Shown: positions 1-8,300, numbered from the stretch's first letter. The stretch: 11,571 nt of DNA from Synechococcus sp. CO36386bin_37 (GCA_011525445.1 WTGE01000095.1:1-11571), one strand, 5' to 3'. A program made the numbers and translations. Notes: a model not told the origin generated them from the letters alone.

Positions 1-152
1 GCCCTGGACTCAAAAGGCTGGGTGAAACATTTCCTGAACTCACCCTTCATACCGCCTGCATTGATGAAGAACTCAACGAGAGCGGTCAGATTTCACCTGG
101 TATTGGCAACACAACTCGTCGGCTGCAGATCAGAACAGCACTCTCCAACTAG
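1..152 (+). CDS. upp: Uracil phosphoribosyltransferase, C-terminal end only (truncated by window edge)
   Basis: This is the last 49 codons of a gene that begins before the window; the frame is set by bases 3-152 and ends in TAG at 150-152. The visible part contains HTACIDEELNESGQISPGIG, which resembles the C-terminal end of the UPRTase family (T-A-x-I-D-x-x-L-N-x-x-G-x-I-x-P-G-x-G), where the PRPP/uracil-binding fold closes. The family enzyme joins uracil to PRPP to make UMP in pyrimidine salvage in the cytoplasm. The usual final GD..DR segment is replaced by GNTTRRLQIRTALSN, so this is a somewhat divergent tail. The catalytic PRPP loop lies outside the window. The next gene starts 24 bp downstream on the same strand. 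The identification rests on this short segment alone. Confidence 0.72.
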   Translation, partial: PGLKRLGETFPELTLHTACIDEELNESGQISPGIGNTTRRLQIRTALSN

Positions 153-176
153 CATTGGAGAAATCCGCTGTCAGCG

Positions 177-467
177 ATGAGCAGGTCGCAGGAGTCCACG
201 TCGGGAACACTCTTCACGCTCCTGAGCGGAGCTTTGATTGGAGCAGCAGGAGTGGGATGGTGGTTGCTCACCGAAGCAGAGCGGAGACAACGGTTGAAGC
301 GTCAGCGATCCATGCTTTATGCCCCGCGCATGCAAGATGGAAGCGAGGCCATTGAGGCCAATGAGGTTGCTGATCGAGATGGTCAGCTCGAGCACCGTGT
401 GGACCAGCTCAACAACGCAATCTCCGATGTTCGCCGTCAACTGGAAGATCTTGGCTCCAAGAGCTAA
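177..467 (+). CDS. Small membrane-anchored protein of unknown function (96 aa)
   Basis: I do not recognise a named family. The protein starts with a short polar N-terminus, followed by one hydrophobic segment at about residues 11-31 ([20 protein letters not shown]) with a GxxxG-like small-residue pattern. A strongly basic stretch follows at residues 36-45 ([10 protein letters not shown]), which by the positive-inside rule would keep the C-terminal part in the cytoplasm. Residues 68-92 have heptad-like hydrophobic spacing ([22 protein letters not shown]) and probably form a short coiled coil. The gene sits between upp and ilvD on the same strand, 24 bp after upp and 53 bp before the preferred ilvD start. 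The ATG at 177 has a GGAG 16 bases upstream, which is too far for an ideal Shine-Dalgarno site. A small anchor or assembly protein is only a guess. Confidence 0.7.
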   Translation: MSRSQESTSGTLFTLLSGALIGAAGVGWWLLTEAERRQRLKRQRSMLYAPRMQDGSEAIEANEVADRDGQLEHRVDQLNNAISDVRRQLEDLGSKS

Positions 468-520
468 TCACAGCTGCCGGTAAGTTGGATCCTGTCACCA
501 TCTGCGATCCAGTTGTTGCC

Positions 521-2191
521 ATGCTCCGTTCAGACGCCGTCACTCAAGGCATTCAACGCTCTCCCAACCGAGCAATGCTGAGAGCTGTTGGTTTCGGAGA
601 TGATGATTTCGGCAAGCCAATCGTAGGGATCGCCAACGGTTACAGCACGATCACACCGTGCAACGTTGGGTTGGACGGTCTGTCTCGTCGTGCCGAAGAT
701 GCTGTTCGAAAGGCTGGGGGAATGCCTCAGATGTTCGGCACGATCACGGTGAGCGATGGCATTTCCATGGGTACTGAAGGAATGAAATATTCCTTGGTGA
801 GCCGTGAGGTGATCGCTGATGCCATTGAAACGGCTTGCAACGGTCAGAGCATGGATGGTGTTCTTGCAGTTGGTGGTTGCGACAAGAACATGCCAGGCGC
901 CATGTTGGCCATGGCACGGATGAATATTCCCTCAATTTTTGTGTATGGGGGAACCATTAAGCCTGGGAAACTTGGCGGTTGTGATCTCACTGTTGTGAGT
1001 TCTTTTGAAGCGGTCGGTCAGATTACAAGTGGAAAAATTGATGAAGAGCAGCTCACAGCGATTGAAAAAAATGCTTGCCCAGGTGCAGGTAGCTGTGGAG
1101 GAATGTTCACTGCTAACACGATGAGTGCTGCCATTGAAACGATGGGTCTAAGTCTTCCCTACAGTTCAACAATGGCTGCAGAAGATGAGGAAAAGGCTGA
1201 GAGCGCGGCCCGTTCTGGAGAAGTTCTCGTTGAAGCGATTCAAGCCAATATTCGCCCTCTTGATCTACTCACCCGTGAGGCCTTTGAAAATGCCATCAGT
1301 GTGATTATGGCTGTGGGTGGGTCCACAAATTCTGTATTGCACTTGCTCGCTATTGCACGCACAGCTGGCGTGGATTTGAGCATTGATGACTTTGAAATGA
1401 TCCGGGGGCGTGTTCCTGTGATTTGCGATCTCAAACCCAGTGGTCGTTTTGTCACTGTGGATTTACATCGGGCGGGTGGAATCCCGCAAGTCATGAAATT
1501 ACTGTTGGACGCAGGATTGCTCCATGGGAATTGCCGCACGATTGAAGGGAAAACATTGAAGCAACTGTTGGCTGATGTCCCCTCAAAACCGCCTGAAGGC
1601 CAAGATGTCATCAGGCCAGTGAGTCATCCTCTTTACGAGAAAGGGCACTTAGCCATACTGAAGGGGAATTTGGCAAACGAGGGAGCTGTTGCCAAAATCA
1701 GCGGTGTTAAAACACCAGTTCTCACTGGCCCTGCTCGCGTTTTTGAAAGCGAAGAGGATTGTCTGGCATCCATCATCGGCAAACAGGTTCGTGCTGGCGA
1801 TGTGATCGTTATTCGTCAGGAAGGACCTGTGGGAGGGCCTGGAATGCGTGAAATGCTTGCACCAACTGCTGCAATTGTTGGGCAAGGATTAGGGGAAAAG
1901 GTGGCTTTGATTACGGATGGTCGATTCAGCGGTGGAACCTACGGTTTGGTTGTTGGTCATGTTGCACCAGAAGCAGCTGTTGGTGGAACGATCGGTCTCG
2001 TGCAGGAAGGTGACAGCATCACGGTTGATGCTGACCAGAACCTTCTTCAACTGAATGTTGATGAGTCTGAACTCGAAAGACGCCGCAGCGTTTGGCCAGG
2101 ACATATGCCTCGCTACAAGACTGGAATCCTTGGTAAATATGCACGACTCGTTTCAAGTTCGAGTCGCGGGGCAGTAACAGACCAACCTTGA
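521..2191 (+). CDS. ilvD: Dihydroxy-acid dehydratase, [2Fe-2S] type
   Basis: IlvD dehydrates 2,3-dihydroxy-3-methylbutanoate and its methylpentanoate homologue to the 2-oxo acids that precede valine, leucine and isoleucine. The 556-aa product is full length for the family. Cluster-binding cysteines are visible as TPCN (C47), GGCDKNMPG (C120) and [11 protein letters not shown] (C186/C192). The TPC cysteine, which is Gly in the E. coli [4Fe-4S] enzyme, points to the more oxygen-tolerant [2Fe-2S] class found in plants and cyanobacteria. Other landmarks are [10 protein letters not shown] (residues 266-275), [13 protein letters not shown] (434-446) and [11 protein letters not shown] (465-475), where S470 is the likely catalytic base. 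I chose ATG 521 because conserved sequence begins at once ([13 protein letters not shown]). An in-frame TTG at 485 would add 12 residues that do not look family-like. No clear ribosome binding site precedes either start. Confidence 0.96.
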   Translation: MLRSDAVTQGIQRSPNRAMLRAVGFGDDDFGKPIVGIANGYSTITPCNVGLDGLSRRAEDAVRKAGGMPQMFGTITVSDGISMGTEGMKYSLVSREVIADAIETACNGQSMDGVLAVGGCDKNMPGAMLAMARMNIPSIFVYGGTIKPGKLGGCDLTVVSSFEAVGQITSGKIDEEQLTAIEKNACPGAGSCGGMFTANTMSAAIETMGLSLPYSSTMAAEDEEKAESAARSGEVLVEAIQANIRPLDLLTREAFENAISVIMAVGGSTNSVLHLLAIARTAGVDLSIDDFEMIRGRVPVICDLKPSGRFVTVDLHRAGGIPQVMKLLLDAGLLHGNCRTIEGKTLKQLLADVPSKPPEGQDVIRPVSHPLYEKGHLAILKGNLANEGAVAKISGVKTPVLTGPARVFESEEDCLASIIGKQVRAGDVIVIRQEGPVGGPGMREMLAPTAAIVGQGLGEKVALITDGRFSGGTYGLVVGHVAPEAAVGGTIGLVQEGDSITVDADQNLLQLNVDESELERRRSVWPGHMPRYKTGILGKYARLVSSSSRGAVTDQP

Positions 2192-2310
2192 TTTTGATTT
2201 GATAGGGGTAGAAGATTAGTTCCAGATGGATGAATTGGTATTTAGTGATTAGATTCCGCGACGCAGGTCAAATAATGTTGATTTGGGATGGTTTTGATTT
2301 CTCAAACAAT

Positions 2311-2332
2311 TCGTGGCTGATTAAATCCACGA
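2311..2332. other. Small inverted repeat in the ilvD / minus-strand operon convergent gap
   Basis: TCGTGG (2311-2316) and CCACGA (2327-2332) form a 6-bp perfect stem with a 10-base loop. No T run follows on either strand, so this is at most a weak terminator or mRNA 3'-end structure between the convergent genes. Confidence 0.3.
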
Positions 2333-2348
2333 GAAAAGTATGAATATC

Positions 2349-2378
2349 GTCTGCGCTTCAGCCTGAAGAAAAGCAGAC
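2349..2378 (-). terminator. Two-part hairpin after the last minus-strand gene, candidate terminator
   Basis: GTCTGC (2349-2354) pairs perfectly with GCAGAC (2373-2378). Inside it CTTCA (2356-2360) pairs with TGAAG (2364-2368) around a GCC loop. Together they make one long stem with an asymmetric internal loop (G opposite AAAA). It lies 18 bases past the stop of the 120-aa unknown, where the minus-strand transcript from the glpX-to-CIA30 cluster should end. A classical U tract does not follow directly, although CTTTTC occurs about 12 bases further on the minus strand. It may act as a Rho-independent-like terminator or as a 3'-end stabiliser. Confidence 0.45.
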
Positions 2379-2396
2379 AGGCAATCAATTTCATAA

Positions 2397-2759
2397 TCAG
2401 GTGAGAACTGCCCGAAGACGGCGTGCCAGCGCTTCGAGTGGTGCCCCATCCGATGGAGCAGAACAGCGCTTGCCATTTTCTCCATCCATCCACACAGGGT
2501 GTTGACCATGCCAAAGCATGGGCCGTTCGGGCTGCTCCGTCCAGGTCATCGTGAGATTCAGATCGGAACCACTGCGATACACCTCAAGCTCCAGATCGAG
2601 CTCTGGCAACCGTTTGCCCTCGCTATCACGACATTCAATGCGTGCACGGTAATCCTCGGTTGTCGCATCCTCGCCGGAAAGCACCGCATGAATGAAGGGT
2701 TTGCGACAAACATCAGCCGCTGCAGCGATCAGCGTTTCAAGAGCAGCACAGGATCCCAT
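2397..2759 (-). CDS. Conserved-looking hypothetical protein translationally coupled to CIA30 gene (120 aa)
   Basis: I do not recognise the family. The protein is soluble, with no signal peptide or membrane segment. It has an N-terminal helix-like stretch (MGSCAALETLIAAAADVCRK), a central acidic and basic part that could be beta-rich (DYRARIECRDSEGKRLPELD, then LELEVYRSGSDLNLTMTW), a Trp/His-containing segment (PMLWHGQHPVWMDGENGKR) and a C-terminal helix (APLEALARRLRAVL). I chose ATG 2759 because it begins one base after the CIA30 stop codon (TGA-A-ATG), an arrangement typical of coupled translation. An in-frame ATG at 2834 would give 145 aa but would overlap the CIA30 gene by 74 bases. As the last gene of the minus-strand run, it is probably co-expressed with CIA30 and may share its role. 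Confidence 0.72.
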   Translation of the reverse strand: MGSCAALETLIAAAADVCRKPFIHAVLSGEDATTEDYRARIECRDSEGKRLPELDLELEVYRSGSDLNLTMTWTEQPERPMLWHGQHPVWMDGENGKRCSAPSDGAPLEALARRLRAVLT

Positions 2760-2760
2760 T

Positions 2761-3294
2761 TCAGAAGGCTTCAACGGAACGCAACAGCATTCGGATAGCA
2801 CCTGGTCGATACCCCAGATTGGCTTGGCCGTCATCGCCGAAACGCGAATGCAGCAACTGAAGTCGCGTGATGCATTTGGAATCAAACCGCACGGGAAGTG
2901 CGACTGGATTGGCTCGCACAACAGGTTTGAGCCGTTCGAAAGGAATCTCAACAACAGTGGTAGTCGATGGCTGCGTCGCAACAGTGGTCACCCAGCGCAG
3001 ACCACCGGGAATCATTTCAGTGAGACCGAAGACACCATCGCGGCAGGCCACAGCAAATTTGAAACTGCGACCTTCTCCATCCAGCGAAAGTCGAAGCCCG
3101 GAGCAAGAGCTGAAATCGAGTGGAGGTCGAAACACAGGTGAACGGCAACTCACGAATCCACCACCTTCACTCACGACCTCACCCTCCAGGAGCAGGCCTT
3201 CGGGCGTGAGGCGGCAGCTGGCATTGCTGGCCCCACCCATGATCGTGTCATTAAGTGGGGCCCATGAATCGAATGAGACACGAGTGGTGACCAT
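2761..3294 (-). CDS. CIA30-family protein (NADH:ubiquinone oxidoreductase intermediate-associated protein 30 domain)
   Basis: The whole 177-aa protein looks like one CIA30 domain, a galactose-binding-like beta-sandwich. Visible family marks are W11-x3-NDTIMGGAS (residues 11-23), corresponding to the family's ND.VMGG.S, then GGGFVSCRS (44-52), then the LRLSLDGEGRSFKFAVACRDG segment (67-87), and a C-terminal strand with a conserved-type GYRPG. CIA30 in mitochondria is a complex I assembly factor. In chloroplasts HCF173 carries a CIA30 domain and acts in psbA translation. The role of stand-alone cyanobacterial versions is not established, so photosynthetic or NDH-1 complex biogenesis is an inference. 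There is no signal peptide. ATG 3294 is preferred, and an in-frame GTG at 3303 would add three residues. The gene lies 24 bp after pgl and one base before the 120-aa unknown. Confidence 0.86.
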   Translation of the reverse strand: MVTTRVSFDSWAPLNDTIMGGASNASCRLTPEGLLLEGEVVSEGGGFVSCRSPVFRPPLDFSSCSGLRLSLDGEGRSFKFAVACRDGVFGLTEMIPGGLRWVTTVATQPSTTTVVEIPFERLKPVVRANPVALPVRFDSKCITRLQLLHSRFGDDGQANLGYRPGAIRMLLRSVEAF

Positions 3295-3318
3295 CTCGAA
3301 CACGCTGAAGGGTTTTAT

Positions 3319-4035
3319 TTAAAGACCTTCACAGGCTGCGTGGTCAGCGAGAACCACGATTTGAGAGTCGGGTTGAACCAATTTGGCAGGGGTTCGATCG
3401 GATGATTCATCAGGATCGAGCAATCGACGAAGAGCTTCCCGTTTCTTGTCACCACTCACAAGAAAAATCACTTGTCTGGATGCGCTGAGTACAGGTGCTG
3501 TCAGTGTGATGCGTTCCAACCCCTTACCCCGTCCGATCGTGGTCCAGCGATCACGGACTGTAGGAGCTTCCGTTCCTGGGAAAAGGGATGCCGTGTGGCC
3601 GTCATCTCCTAGCCCAAGGAGCATCATGTCAAAGATGGGTGGATCGCCAGTGCAGTGTTTGGCTATCAGGTCTGTGAATGCATCGGCGCTCGCTTCTGGG
3701 GACGGAAGCTCAACGGTTGGAACGGGATGAAAGCAGGCTGAAGCTCCTGGCTCCCCTGACTGGAGCAGCGTTGCGCGCAACATGCGGGCATTGCTGGATG
3801 AGTCGTCTGCTGACACCCAGCGTTCGTCCCCGAGGTAGACATCCACGCGATCCCAGGGGAGATGTTGATGGCCGAGTTGCTGATAGGCCTTGGACGGGGT
3901 CGTCCCTCCGGATAATGCAATCTGAGCACGATCACGTTGATCAAGAGCCACCTGGATGGCTGTGGCAATGTGCTCAGATGCCTTTCGAGCTAGATCCTCG
4001 GAATCATGAGCTCTTTCGATTCGATAGGAGGTCAT
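3319..4035 (-). CDS. pgl: 6-phosphogluconolactonase
   Basis: Pgl hydrolyses 6-phosphoglucono-1,5-lactone to 6-phosphogluconate, the second step of the oxidative pentose phosphate pathway, in the cytoplasm. The 238-aa length fits the DevB/SOL family. Motifs in order are IALSGGTTPSKAY (residues 39-51, phosphate-binding loop), VYLGDERWV (66-74), LLGLGDDGHTASLFPGT (139-155, with the catalytic-type D-x-H) and a C-terminal SASRQVIFLVSGDKKREAL (184-202). The mRNA has TGAGGTGG (4048-4041 on the minus strand) five bases before the ATG, a good ribosome binding site that overlaps the gnd stop codon. The gene starts 10 bp after gnd, so the two are almost certainly co-translated. Pairing of pgl with gnd keeps two consecutive enzymes of the pathway together. 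Confidence 0.95.
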   Translation of the reverse strand: MTSYRIERAHDSEDLARKASEHIATAIQVALDQRDRAQIALSGGTTPSKAYQQLGHQHLPWDRVDVYLGDERWVSADDSSSNARMLRATLLQSGEPGASACFHPVPTVELPSPEASADAFTDLIAKHCTGDPPIFDMMLLGLGDDGHTASLFPGTEAPTVRDRWTTIGRGKGLERITLTAPVLSASRQVIFLVSGDKKREALRRLLDPDESSDRTPAKLVQPDSQIVVLADHAACEGL

Positions 4036-4045
4036 TCAATCCACC

Positions 4046-5464
4046 TCAACCTAACCATTCGGTGTGGAAGGTCCCTTCTTTATCGACCCGTTGATAGGTG
4101 TGGGATCCAAAGCAGTCGCGCATGGCTTGAACCGCATTTTGGGGGAGCCTTGCAGTGCGATAACTGTTGATGTAGTCGAGCGTACTGCTTAAACAAGGCA
4201 CTGGAATTCCGGCTTCAGCGGCCCCAGCAACCACTTTGGCTAATCCAGGAAGTCTTGTATTGACTTGATTGGCAAACCAAGGATCAATCAACAAGTTATT
4301 GAGCTGCGGATCAGTTGTAAATGCATCCTGGATTCTTTTAAGCAGACGTGCGCGAATGATGCAGCCACCTTTCCAGATCTGTGCAATCGAAGGCATATTC
4401 AAGTTGTAGTCATGCTCTGCTGAAGCAATACGAAGCAGTTCCATTCCTTGGGCATAACTCGCCATACAGGCAAGGACCATGGCGTCCATGAGCGGGGCCA
4501 TTCCATCGTCAGGAGTGCCCAAATCAAAAGCTTTGACAGCAGGACCTTTGAGAATGGACTCAGCCTTCACGCGTTGATCTTTCATCGAGCTCATCACCCG
4601 GCCGTTGAGGGCTGCGTAGATAGTGGGGACCGAAGCACCCATCTGCAACGCACTGACGACAGTCCAGAGACCGGTGCCTTTCTGTCCTGCTTTGTCCTGA
4701 ATTTTTTCGATGAGATCGGTGCCATCGTCAGGATCCTTGGTGCGCAGGCAGACTTCGGTGATTTCAACGAGGTAAGACGCGAGTTCTTCCGTGTTGTTCC
4801 AAGAGGCAAAGACATCGGCCATCTGTGTGCCGTTCATGCCTCCCACTCTTTTCATCAAGTCATAGCCTTCGGCAAGAATCTGCTCAATGCCGTATTCGAT
4901 TCCGTTGTGCACGGTTTTGACAAAGTGACCTGATCCGCCAGGGCCGATATAGGTCACACAGGGGCCGTCTTCTACTTGAGCAGCCATTTTGGAGACGAGA
5001 CTTTCGATCGCGTCGTAGGAGGCTTTTGTACCTCCCGGCATCATGCTCGGACCTTCAAGAGCACCCTTTGCACCCCCAGAAACTCCCATCCCGATAAACC
5101 CGAAGCTCTTGCTTTCAAGATCAGCGACGCGACGTTCCGTATCGTGATATTCAGAATTCCCTCCATCAATCAACAGATCTCCCTGATCCAAATAAGGTGA
5201 TATCTGTTCAATCACAGCATCAACAGGACCGCCTGCTTTCACCATCATTAAGATGCGTCGCGGTCTCTCCAATTTATTAACAAAGTCCTGAAGGTCACGT
5301 GCGCCTTGAATGTTTTTACCGGCACCACGACCCTTCAGAAAGTCTTCGGTCTTGGAATAAGTGCGGTTGTAAACAACACTTGAGAAACCATTGCTCTCGG
5401 CATTGAGAACGAGGTTTTCGCCCATTACGCCAAGACCAATGAGACCAAAGTGGGATTTGGACAT
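4046..5464 (-). CDS. gnd: 6-phosphogluconate dehydrogenase, NADP-dependent, decarboxylating
   Basis: Gnd oxidises and decarboxylates 6-phosphogluconate to ribulose 5-phosphate, yielding NADPH and CO2. This is the main source of reductant from stored sugar in darkness. The 472-aa product matches the long bacterial/eukaryotic type. It shows the dinucleotide fold GLIGLGVMGENL (residues 7-18) with NRT (33-35) suited to NADP. It also has GGNSEYHDTERR (101-112), MGVSGGAKGALEGPSMMPGG (126-145), the catalytic segment GHFVKTVHNGIEYG (179-192, with K183, N187 and E190), the family signature DKAGQKGTGLWT (257-268) and GCIIRARLL near the C-terminus. The tail ends FHTEWLG as usual. I chose ATG 5464 (MSKSHFGLIG); an in-frame ATG at 5476 would add four residues. 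No clear ribosome binding site is seen, and a short hairpin lies just upstream. Confidence 0.97.
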   Translation of the reverse strand: MSKSHFGLIGLGVMGENLVLNAESNGFSSVVYNRTYSKTEDFLKGRGAGKNIQGARDLQDFVNKLERPRRILMMVKAGGPVDAVIEQISPYLDQGDLLIDGGNSEYHDTERRVADLESKSFGFIGMGVSGGAKGALEGPSMMPGGTKASYDAIESLVSKMAAQVEDGPCVTYIGPGGSGHFVKTVHNGIEYGIEQILAEGYDLMKRVGGMNGTQMADVFASWNNTEELASYLVEITEVCLRTKDPDDGTDLIEKIQDKAGQKGTGLWTVVSALQMGASVPTIYAALNGRVMSSMKDQRVKAESILKGPAVKAFDLGTPDDGMAPLMDAMVLACMASYAQGMELLRIASAEHDYNLNMPSIAQIWKGGCIIRARLLKRIQDAFTTDPQLNNLLIDPWFANQVNTRLPGLAKVVAGAAEAGIPVPCLSSTLDYINSYRTARLPQNAVQAMRDCFGSHTYQRVDKEGTFHTEWLG

Positions 5465-5477
5465 CAATGAACCCATT

Positions 5478-5491
5478 CACTGGATTCAGTG
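5478..5491. promoter_or_regulatory. Short dyad CACTG-GATT-CAGTG upstream of gnd
   Basis: CACTG (5478-5482) and CAGTG (5487-5491) form a perfect 5-bp dyad with a 4-base centre, directly in front of the two possible gnd start codons and inside the roughly 99-bp glgC-gnd gap. As DNA it could be an operator half-site pair. As RNA it could be a small hairpin near the translation start. Similar dyads occur near 9385 and 10163. The function is unproven. Confidence 0.25.
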
Positions 5492-5563
5492 TGACCACGG
5501 GATCAAAAATCGGCTGCAAACAACTGGAATTCTGTCAGGAATAAAAGATGGAAGCCAAGGGTT

Positions 5564-6859
5564 TTAAATCACCGTGTCATCGGGGATCGATGCGTTCTTG
5601 ACGACAACAACGATTCCATTGCGGATGTAGAAGCCCTGGTCGGCACGATCGGCTTCTTCAACGCGGTCCTTGTTGATGATGGACACGTTACGGCCAATAC
5701 GAGCGTTTTTATCCAGGATCGCTCGTTTCACTGTGGTTCGTTCCCCAACCCCCACTGGAATGCCACCGCGATCTCTCAAGGTCTCACGTTCATGTTGGGA
5801 TTCAAAGAAGTCTGCTCCCATCAACAATGAATCATGGAGAACAACATCGTTTTCTACGCGACTCCTCACCCCAAGAACAGAATGGTGAATACTGCATGCC
5901 TTAAGTATTGATCCTTCACCGATGATGGACTCCGTAATCTGGCTGTCGACTAATTTGCTTGGCGGCAAATAACGAGGTCGGGTGTAAATCGGAAAGGCTT
6001 CATCGTAGAAGCTGAAGGGTGGGGTTGGTTGTTGGGTCAAGGCGAGATTGGCTTCGTAGAAAGCACCAATGGTTCCGATGTCTTCCCAGTAATCATCAAA
6101 CACGTAGCTCTTCAGGGAGTCTCCGCGTGAGAGGGCTTCAGGAATCACTTCCTTACCGAAGTCTTTGTGCCCAGGATTCTCCTGGAGAAGATTGAAGAGC
6201 GTTTTACGACTAAAGACGTAGATGCCCATCGAGGCAAGGTATGGACGCTCTTTGGACGACTCTTCACTGAGCCCAAAACGGGAGGTGTCAACGGCCATCT
6301 CCCTCAAGGAATCGCCTTTGGGTTTTTCTCTGAATTCTTTGATGTTGCCATTCTCATCTGTTCGCATCAAACCGAACGATTCAGCCTGCTCAGCATCTAC
6401 GGGAAGTGCAGCAACAGTGAGATCAGCACCTGTGCTGCGATGATGCTCGACGAATCGGCTGTAATCCATCCGATAGAGCTGATCACCCGAGAGAATCAAA
6501 TATTCATCGACGTCCCATTCGCTGAAGAGCGTTTGATATTGACGTACAGCATCAGCAGTTCCTTCAAACCAAGAGGGACTGTCTGGTGTTTGTTGTGCGG
6601 CTAAAACTTCAACAAAGCCTTGGCCGAATCCAGCATTGAGGTTGTAGGTCTGGCTGAGATGGCGATTGAGAGACGCGCTATTGAATTGCGTCAACACGTA
6701 CATCTTGTTGATGCTTGAATTAATGCAATTGCTGATTGGAATATCAATCAAACGATATTTACCTGCTAGAGGAACAGCAGGCTTGGCTCTCATCTTTGTC
6801 AGTGGGTAGAGACGGGTTCCAGCCCCTCCACCGAGAATGATTGCCAGTACTCGCTTCAT
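5564..6859 (-). CDS. glgC: Glucose-1-phosphate adenylyltransferase (ADP-glucose pyrophosphorylase)
   Basis: GlgC makes ADP-glucose from ATP and glucose 1-phosphate, the committed and regulated step of glycogen synthesis. The 431-aa length is right for the cyanobacterial homotetramer. It shows the nucleotide-binding loop [20 protein letters not shown] (residues 8-27), [10 protein letters not shown] (124-133) with the metal-binding D126, the glucose-1-phosphate loop FREKPKGD (176-183, K179), and [17 protein letters not shown] (255-271). The C-terminal left-handed beta-helix includes [10 protein letters not shown] and [11 protein letters not shown]384 and K421 in these two segments appear to match the lysines that bind 3-phosphoglycerate in the Anabaena enzyme (aligned from memory), so activation by 3-PGA is expected. 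A strong GGAGG lies four bases before the ATG. The gene stands between hemA and gnd with gaps of about 99 bp on each side, so it may have its own promoter. Confidence 0.97.
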   Translation of the reverse strand: MKRVLAIILGGGAGTRLYPLTKMRAKPAVPLAGKYRLIDIPISNCINSSINKMYVLTQFNSASLNRHLSQTYNLNAGFGQGFVEVLAAQQTPDSPSWFEGTADAVRQYQTLFSEWDVDEYLILSGDQLYRMDYSRFVEHHRSTGADLTVAALPVDAEQAESFGLMRTDENGNIKEFREKPKGDSLREMAVDTSRFGLSEESSKERPYLASMGIYVFSRKTLFNLLQENPGHKDFGKEVIPEALSRGDSLKSYVFDDYWEDIGTIGAFYEANLALTQQPTPPFSFYDEAFPIYTRPRYLPPSKLVDSQITESIIGEGSILKACSIHHSVLGVRSRVENDVVLHDSLLMGADFFESQHERETLRDRGGIPVGVGERTTVKRAILDKNARIGRNVSIINKDRVEEADRADQGFYIRNGIVVVVKNASIPDDTVI

Positions 6860-6889
6860 GCACCCTCCGCCTTTCGGCTTTGCCGGGTA
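6860..6889 (-). promoter_or_regulatory. glgC leader: strong ribosome binding site with two competing small hairpins
   Basis: On the minus strand GGAGG (complement of 6864-6868) sits four bases before the glgC ATG, one of the clearest Shine-Dalgarno sites in the window. Immediately upstream, CGGC-AAA-GCCG (complement of 6875-6885) can form one hairpin, and GCC-GAAA-GGC (complement of 6869-6878, a GNRA tetraloop) can form another that abuts the GGAGG. They share bases and cannot form together. Translational control is possible but is inferred only from base pairing by eye. The stems are short (4 and 3 bp). Confidence 0.4.
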
Positions 6890-6958
6890 AATTTAACGGA
6901 CTTTTTCCCAACTAAGCCAACCCTTGGGCCAGATCGTTGAGGTAGTTGAAACGTGATC

Positions 6959-8266
6959 TTAGGTTGAAGCTCCAGGTTCCAAATCAAAGATTTTTTCAAC
7001 GACCTGGAGGGCCTGCTGACGGTCGCATCGTTGCTGAGGACTTCTGAGCTGAGTCACTGGCGTATGGAGAATCTTGTTGATGATTCCTTTCGTTAACGCC
7101 TCAACAACTTTTCGTTCTCTCGCTGAGAAATCGGGACCCATTCGGCTTAGCGCTTTAGTGAGTTCCTCAACCCGGATGTCTTCCAGAGAGGCCCTTAAAC
7201 GGTTGATTGTTGGAACTGCCTCCAGACTGTCCCACCACTCAAGGAATAATCGACCTTCCTCCTGAAGCAACCCTTCAGCCTCGCGTGCCACTTGCTGCCT
7301 TGCTTCCTGGTTGCGCTCGACAACTTCCTGAAGATCGTCAACATCGTGAGATTCCACCCCTTGCAGATCGATGACGTCTGAAGCGATGTTCCGAGGTACT
7401 CCGATATCGATTAAACGCAGTGAGCTCCGCCGATTGAGAGCGTTCAACCTTGCAGCATCAATTATTGGATTATTTGCAGCTGTGCTGGTGAAGACCAACG
7501 AGCAGGTGCTCAGGCACTGGTCGAGATTATCCAATCCACGGCATTGAATCCCAAGATTCGGAAAATCATTTGCTAAGGCAGTGGCGCGTTCAATGGTGCG
7601 ATTGAGCAGCACCACGTCGGAGGCCCCTTTGGCTTGGAGATGTTGCAATAACAATCGGCTCATCCGACCAGCGCCTACAACAGCGATCTGCTCACTTTCC
7701 AGTGAAAGCAAGGCATCTTGACCGCGAGACTGTCCAAGTTTGAGTTGCGCCAATTCAACCGCCGCTGAACTGACAGAGACCGCACCGGTGCTGAGATTGG
7801 TTTCAGAGCGCACCCGTTTGCCTGTGCTGACAGCCTGTGTGAGCAAACGATTGAGAATCGGACCAATGGATTTGTGCTCCTGTCCCAGGCGCATCATCTT
7901 CTTGACCTGGGAGAGAATCTGACCTTCACCTAAGACAAGGCTGTCAAGACCAGCCGCCACGCGCAGCAAATGGGCAATCGCTTCGTCGTGGTGATAGGCA
8001 AAAAGATGTGGGGATAGGTCACGACTCTTCAAACCTGAATGGCCGCTGAGGAAATCGCGAACGGCCGCAATTCCTGAATCAGGATTGCGAACCAGGGTGT
8101 AGATCTCAAGTCTGTTGCAGGTGCTGAGAATGGATGCCTCAAGCACCTGCTCATGGCTGCGCAGGTTGAGCAGAGATTCCTCCATGGTTTGCTCAGGAAT
8201 ACTGAGTTTTTCGCGCACTTCGACCGGAGCCGTTCGATGACTGAGGCCGACAACGGCGATATGCAT
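6959..8266 (-). CDS. hemA: Glutamyl-tRNA reductase
   Basis: HemA reduces glutamyl-tRNA(Glu) to glutamate-1-semialdehyde with NADPH, the first committed step of the C5 route to heme, chlorophyll and bilins. The 435-aa protein starts MHIAVVGLSHRTAPVEVREK, the hallmark N-terminus. STCNRLEIY (residues 48-56) supplies the catalytic nucleophile C50, and AHLLRVAAGLDSLVLGEGQI (98-117) forms the substrate pocket. Then come the NADPH fold VVGAGRMSRL (196-205), LNRT (221-224) and a helical C-terminal dimerisation domain ending near VVEKIFDLEPG. In the mRNA AGAGGGG lies 7-8 bases before the ATG. The gene begins 34 bp after glpX and is probably co-transcribed with it. In chloroplast and bacterial systems this enzyme is the main control point, with heme feedback on its N-terminal part; nothing in the sequence shows that directly here. 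Confidence 0.97.
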   Translation of the reverse strand: MHIAVVGLSHRTAPVEVREKLSIPEQTMEESLLNLRSHEQVLEASILSTCNRLEIYTLVRNPDSGIAAVRDFLSGHSGLKSRDLSPHLFAYHHDEAIAHLLRVAAGLDSLVLGEGQILSQVKKMMRLGQEHKSIGPILNRLLTQAVSTGKRVRSETNLSTGAVSVSSAAVELAQLKLGQSRGQDALLSLESEQIAVVGAGRMSRLLLQHLQAKGASDVVLLNRTIERATALANDFPNLGIQCRGLDNLDQCLSTCSLVFTSTAANNPIIDAARLNALNRRSSLRLIDIGVPRNIASDVIDLQGVESHDVDDLQEVVERNQEARQQVAREAEGLLQEEGRLFLEWWDSLEAVPTINRLRASLEDIRVEELTKALSRMGPDFSARERKVVEALTKGIINKILHTPVTQLRSPQQRCDRQQALQVVEKIFDLEPGAST

Positions 8267-8300
8267 GGATGAACCCCTCTATAACTGCGAGTGATCTTGG

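Noticed and set aside
485..520. N-terminal extension of IlvD from a TTG start
   Set aside because: The 12 extra residues do not look like family sequence and no ribosome binding site supports the TTG; conserved IlvD sequence begins right at ATG 521.
2692..3322. Two long plus-strand open frames (about 150 codons each) over the CIA30 region
   Set aside because: They lie opposite the CIA30 and 120-aa genes, have no recognisable motifs and have the low-complexity, charged look of antisense shadows. The minus-strand reading has clear family motifs.
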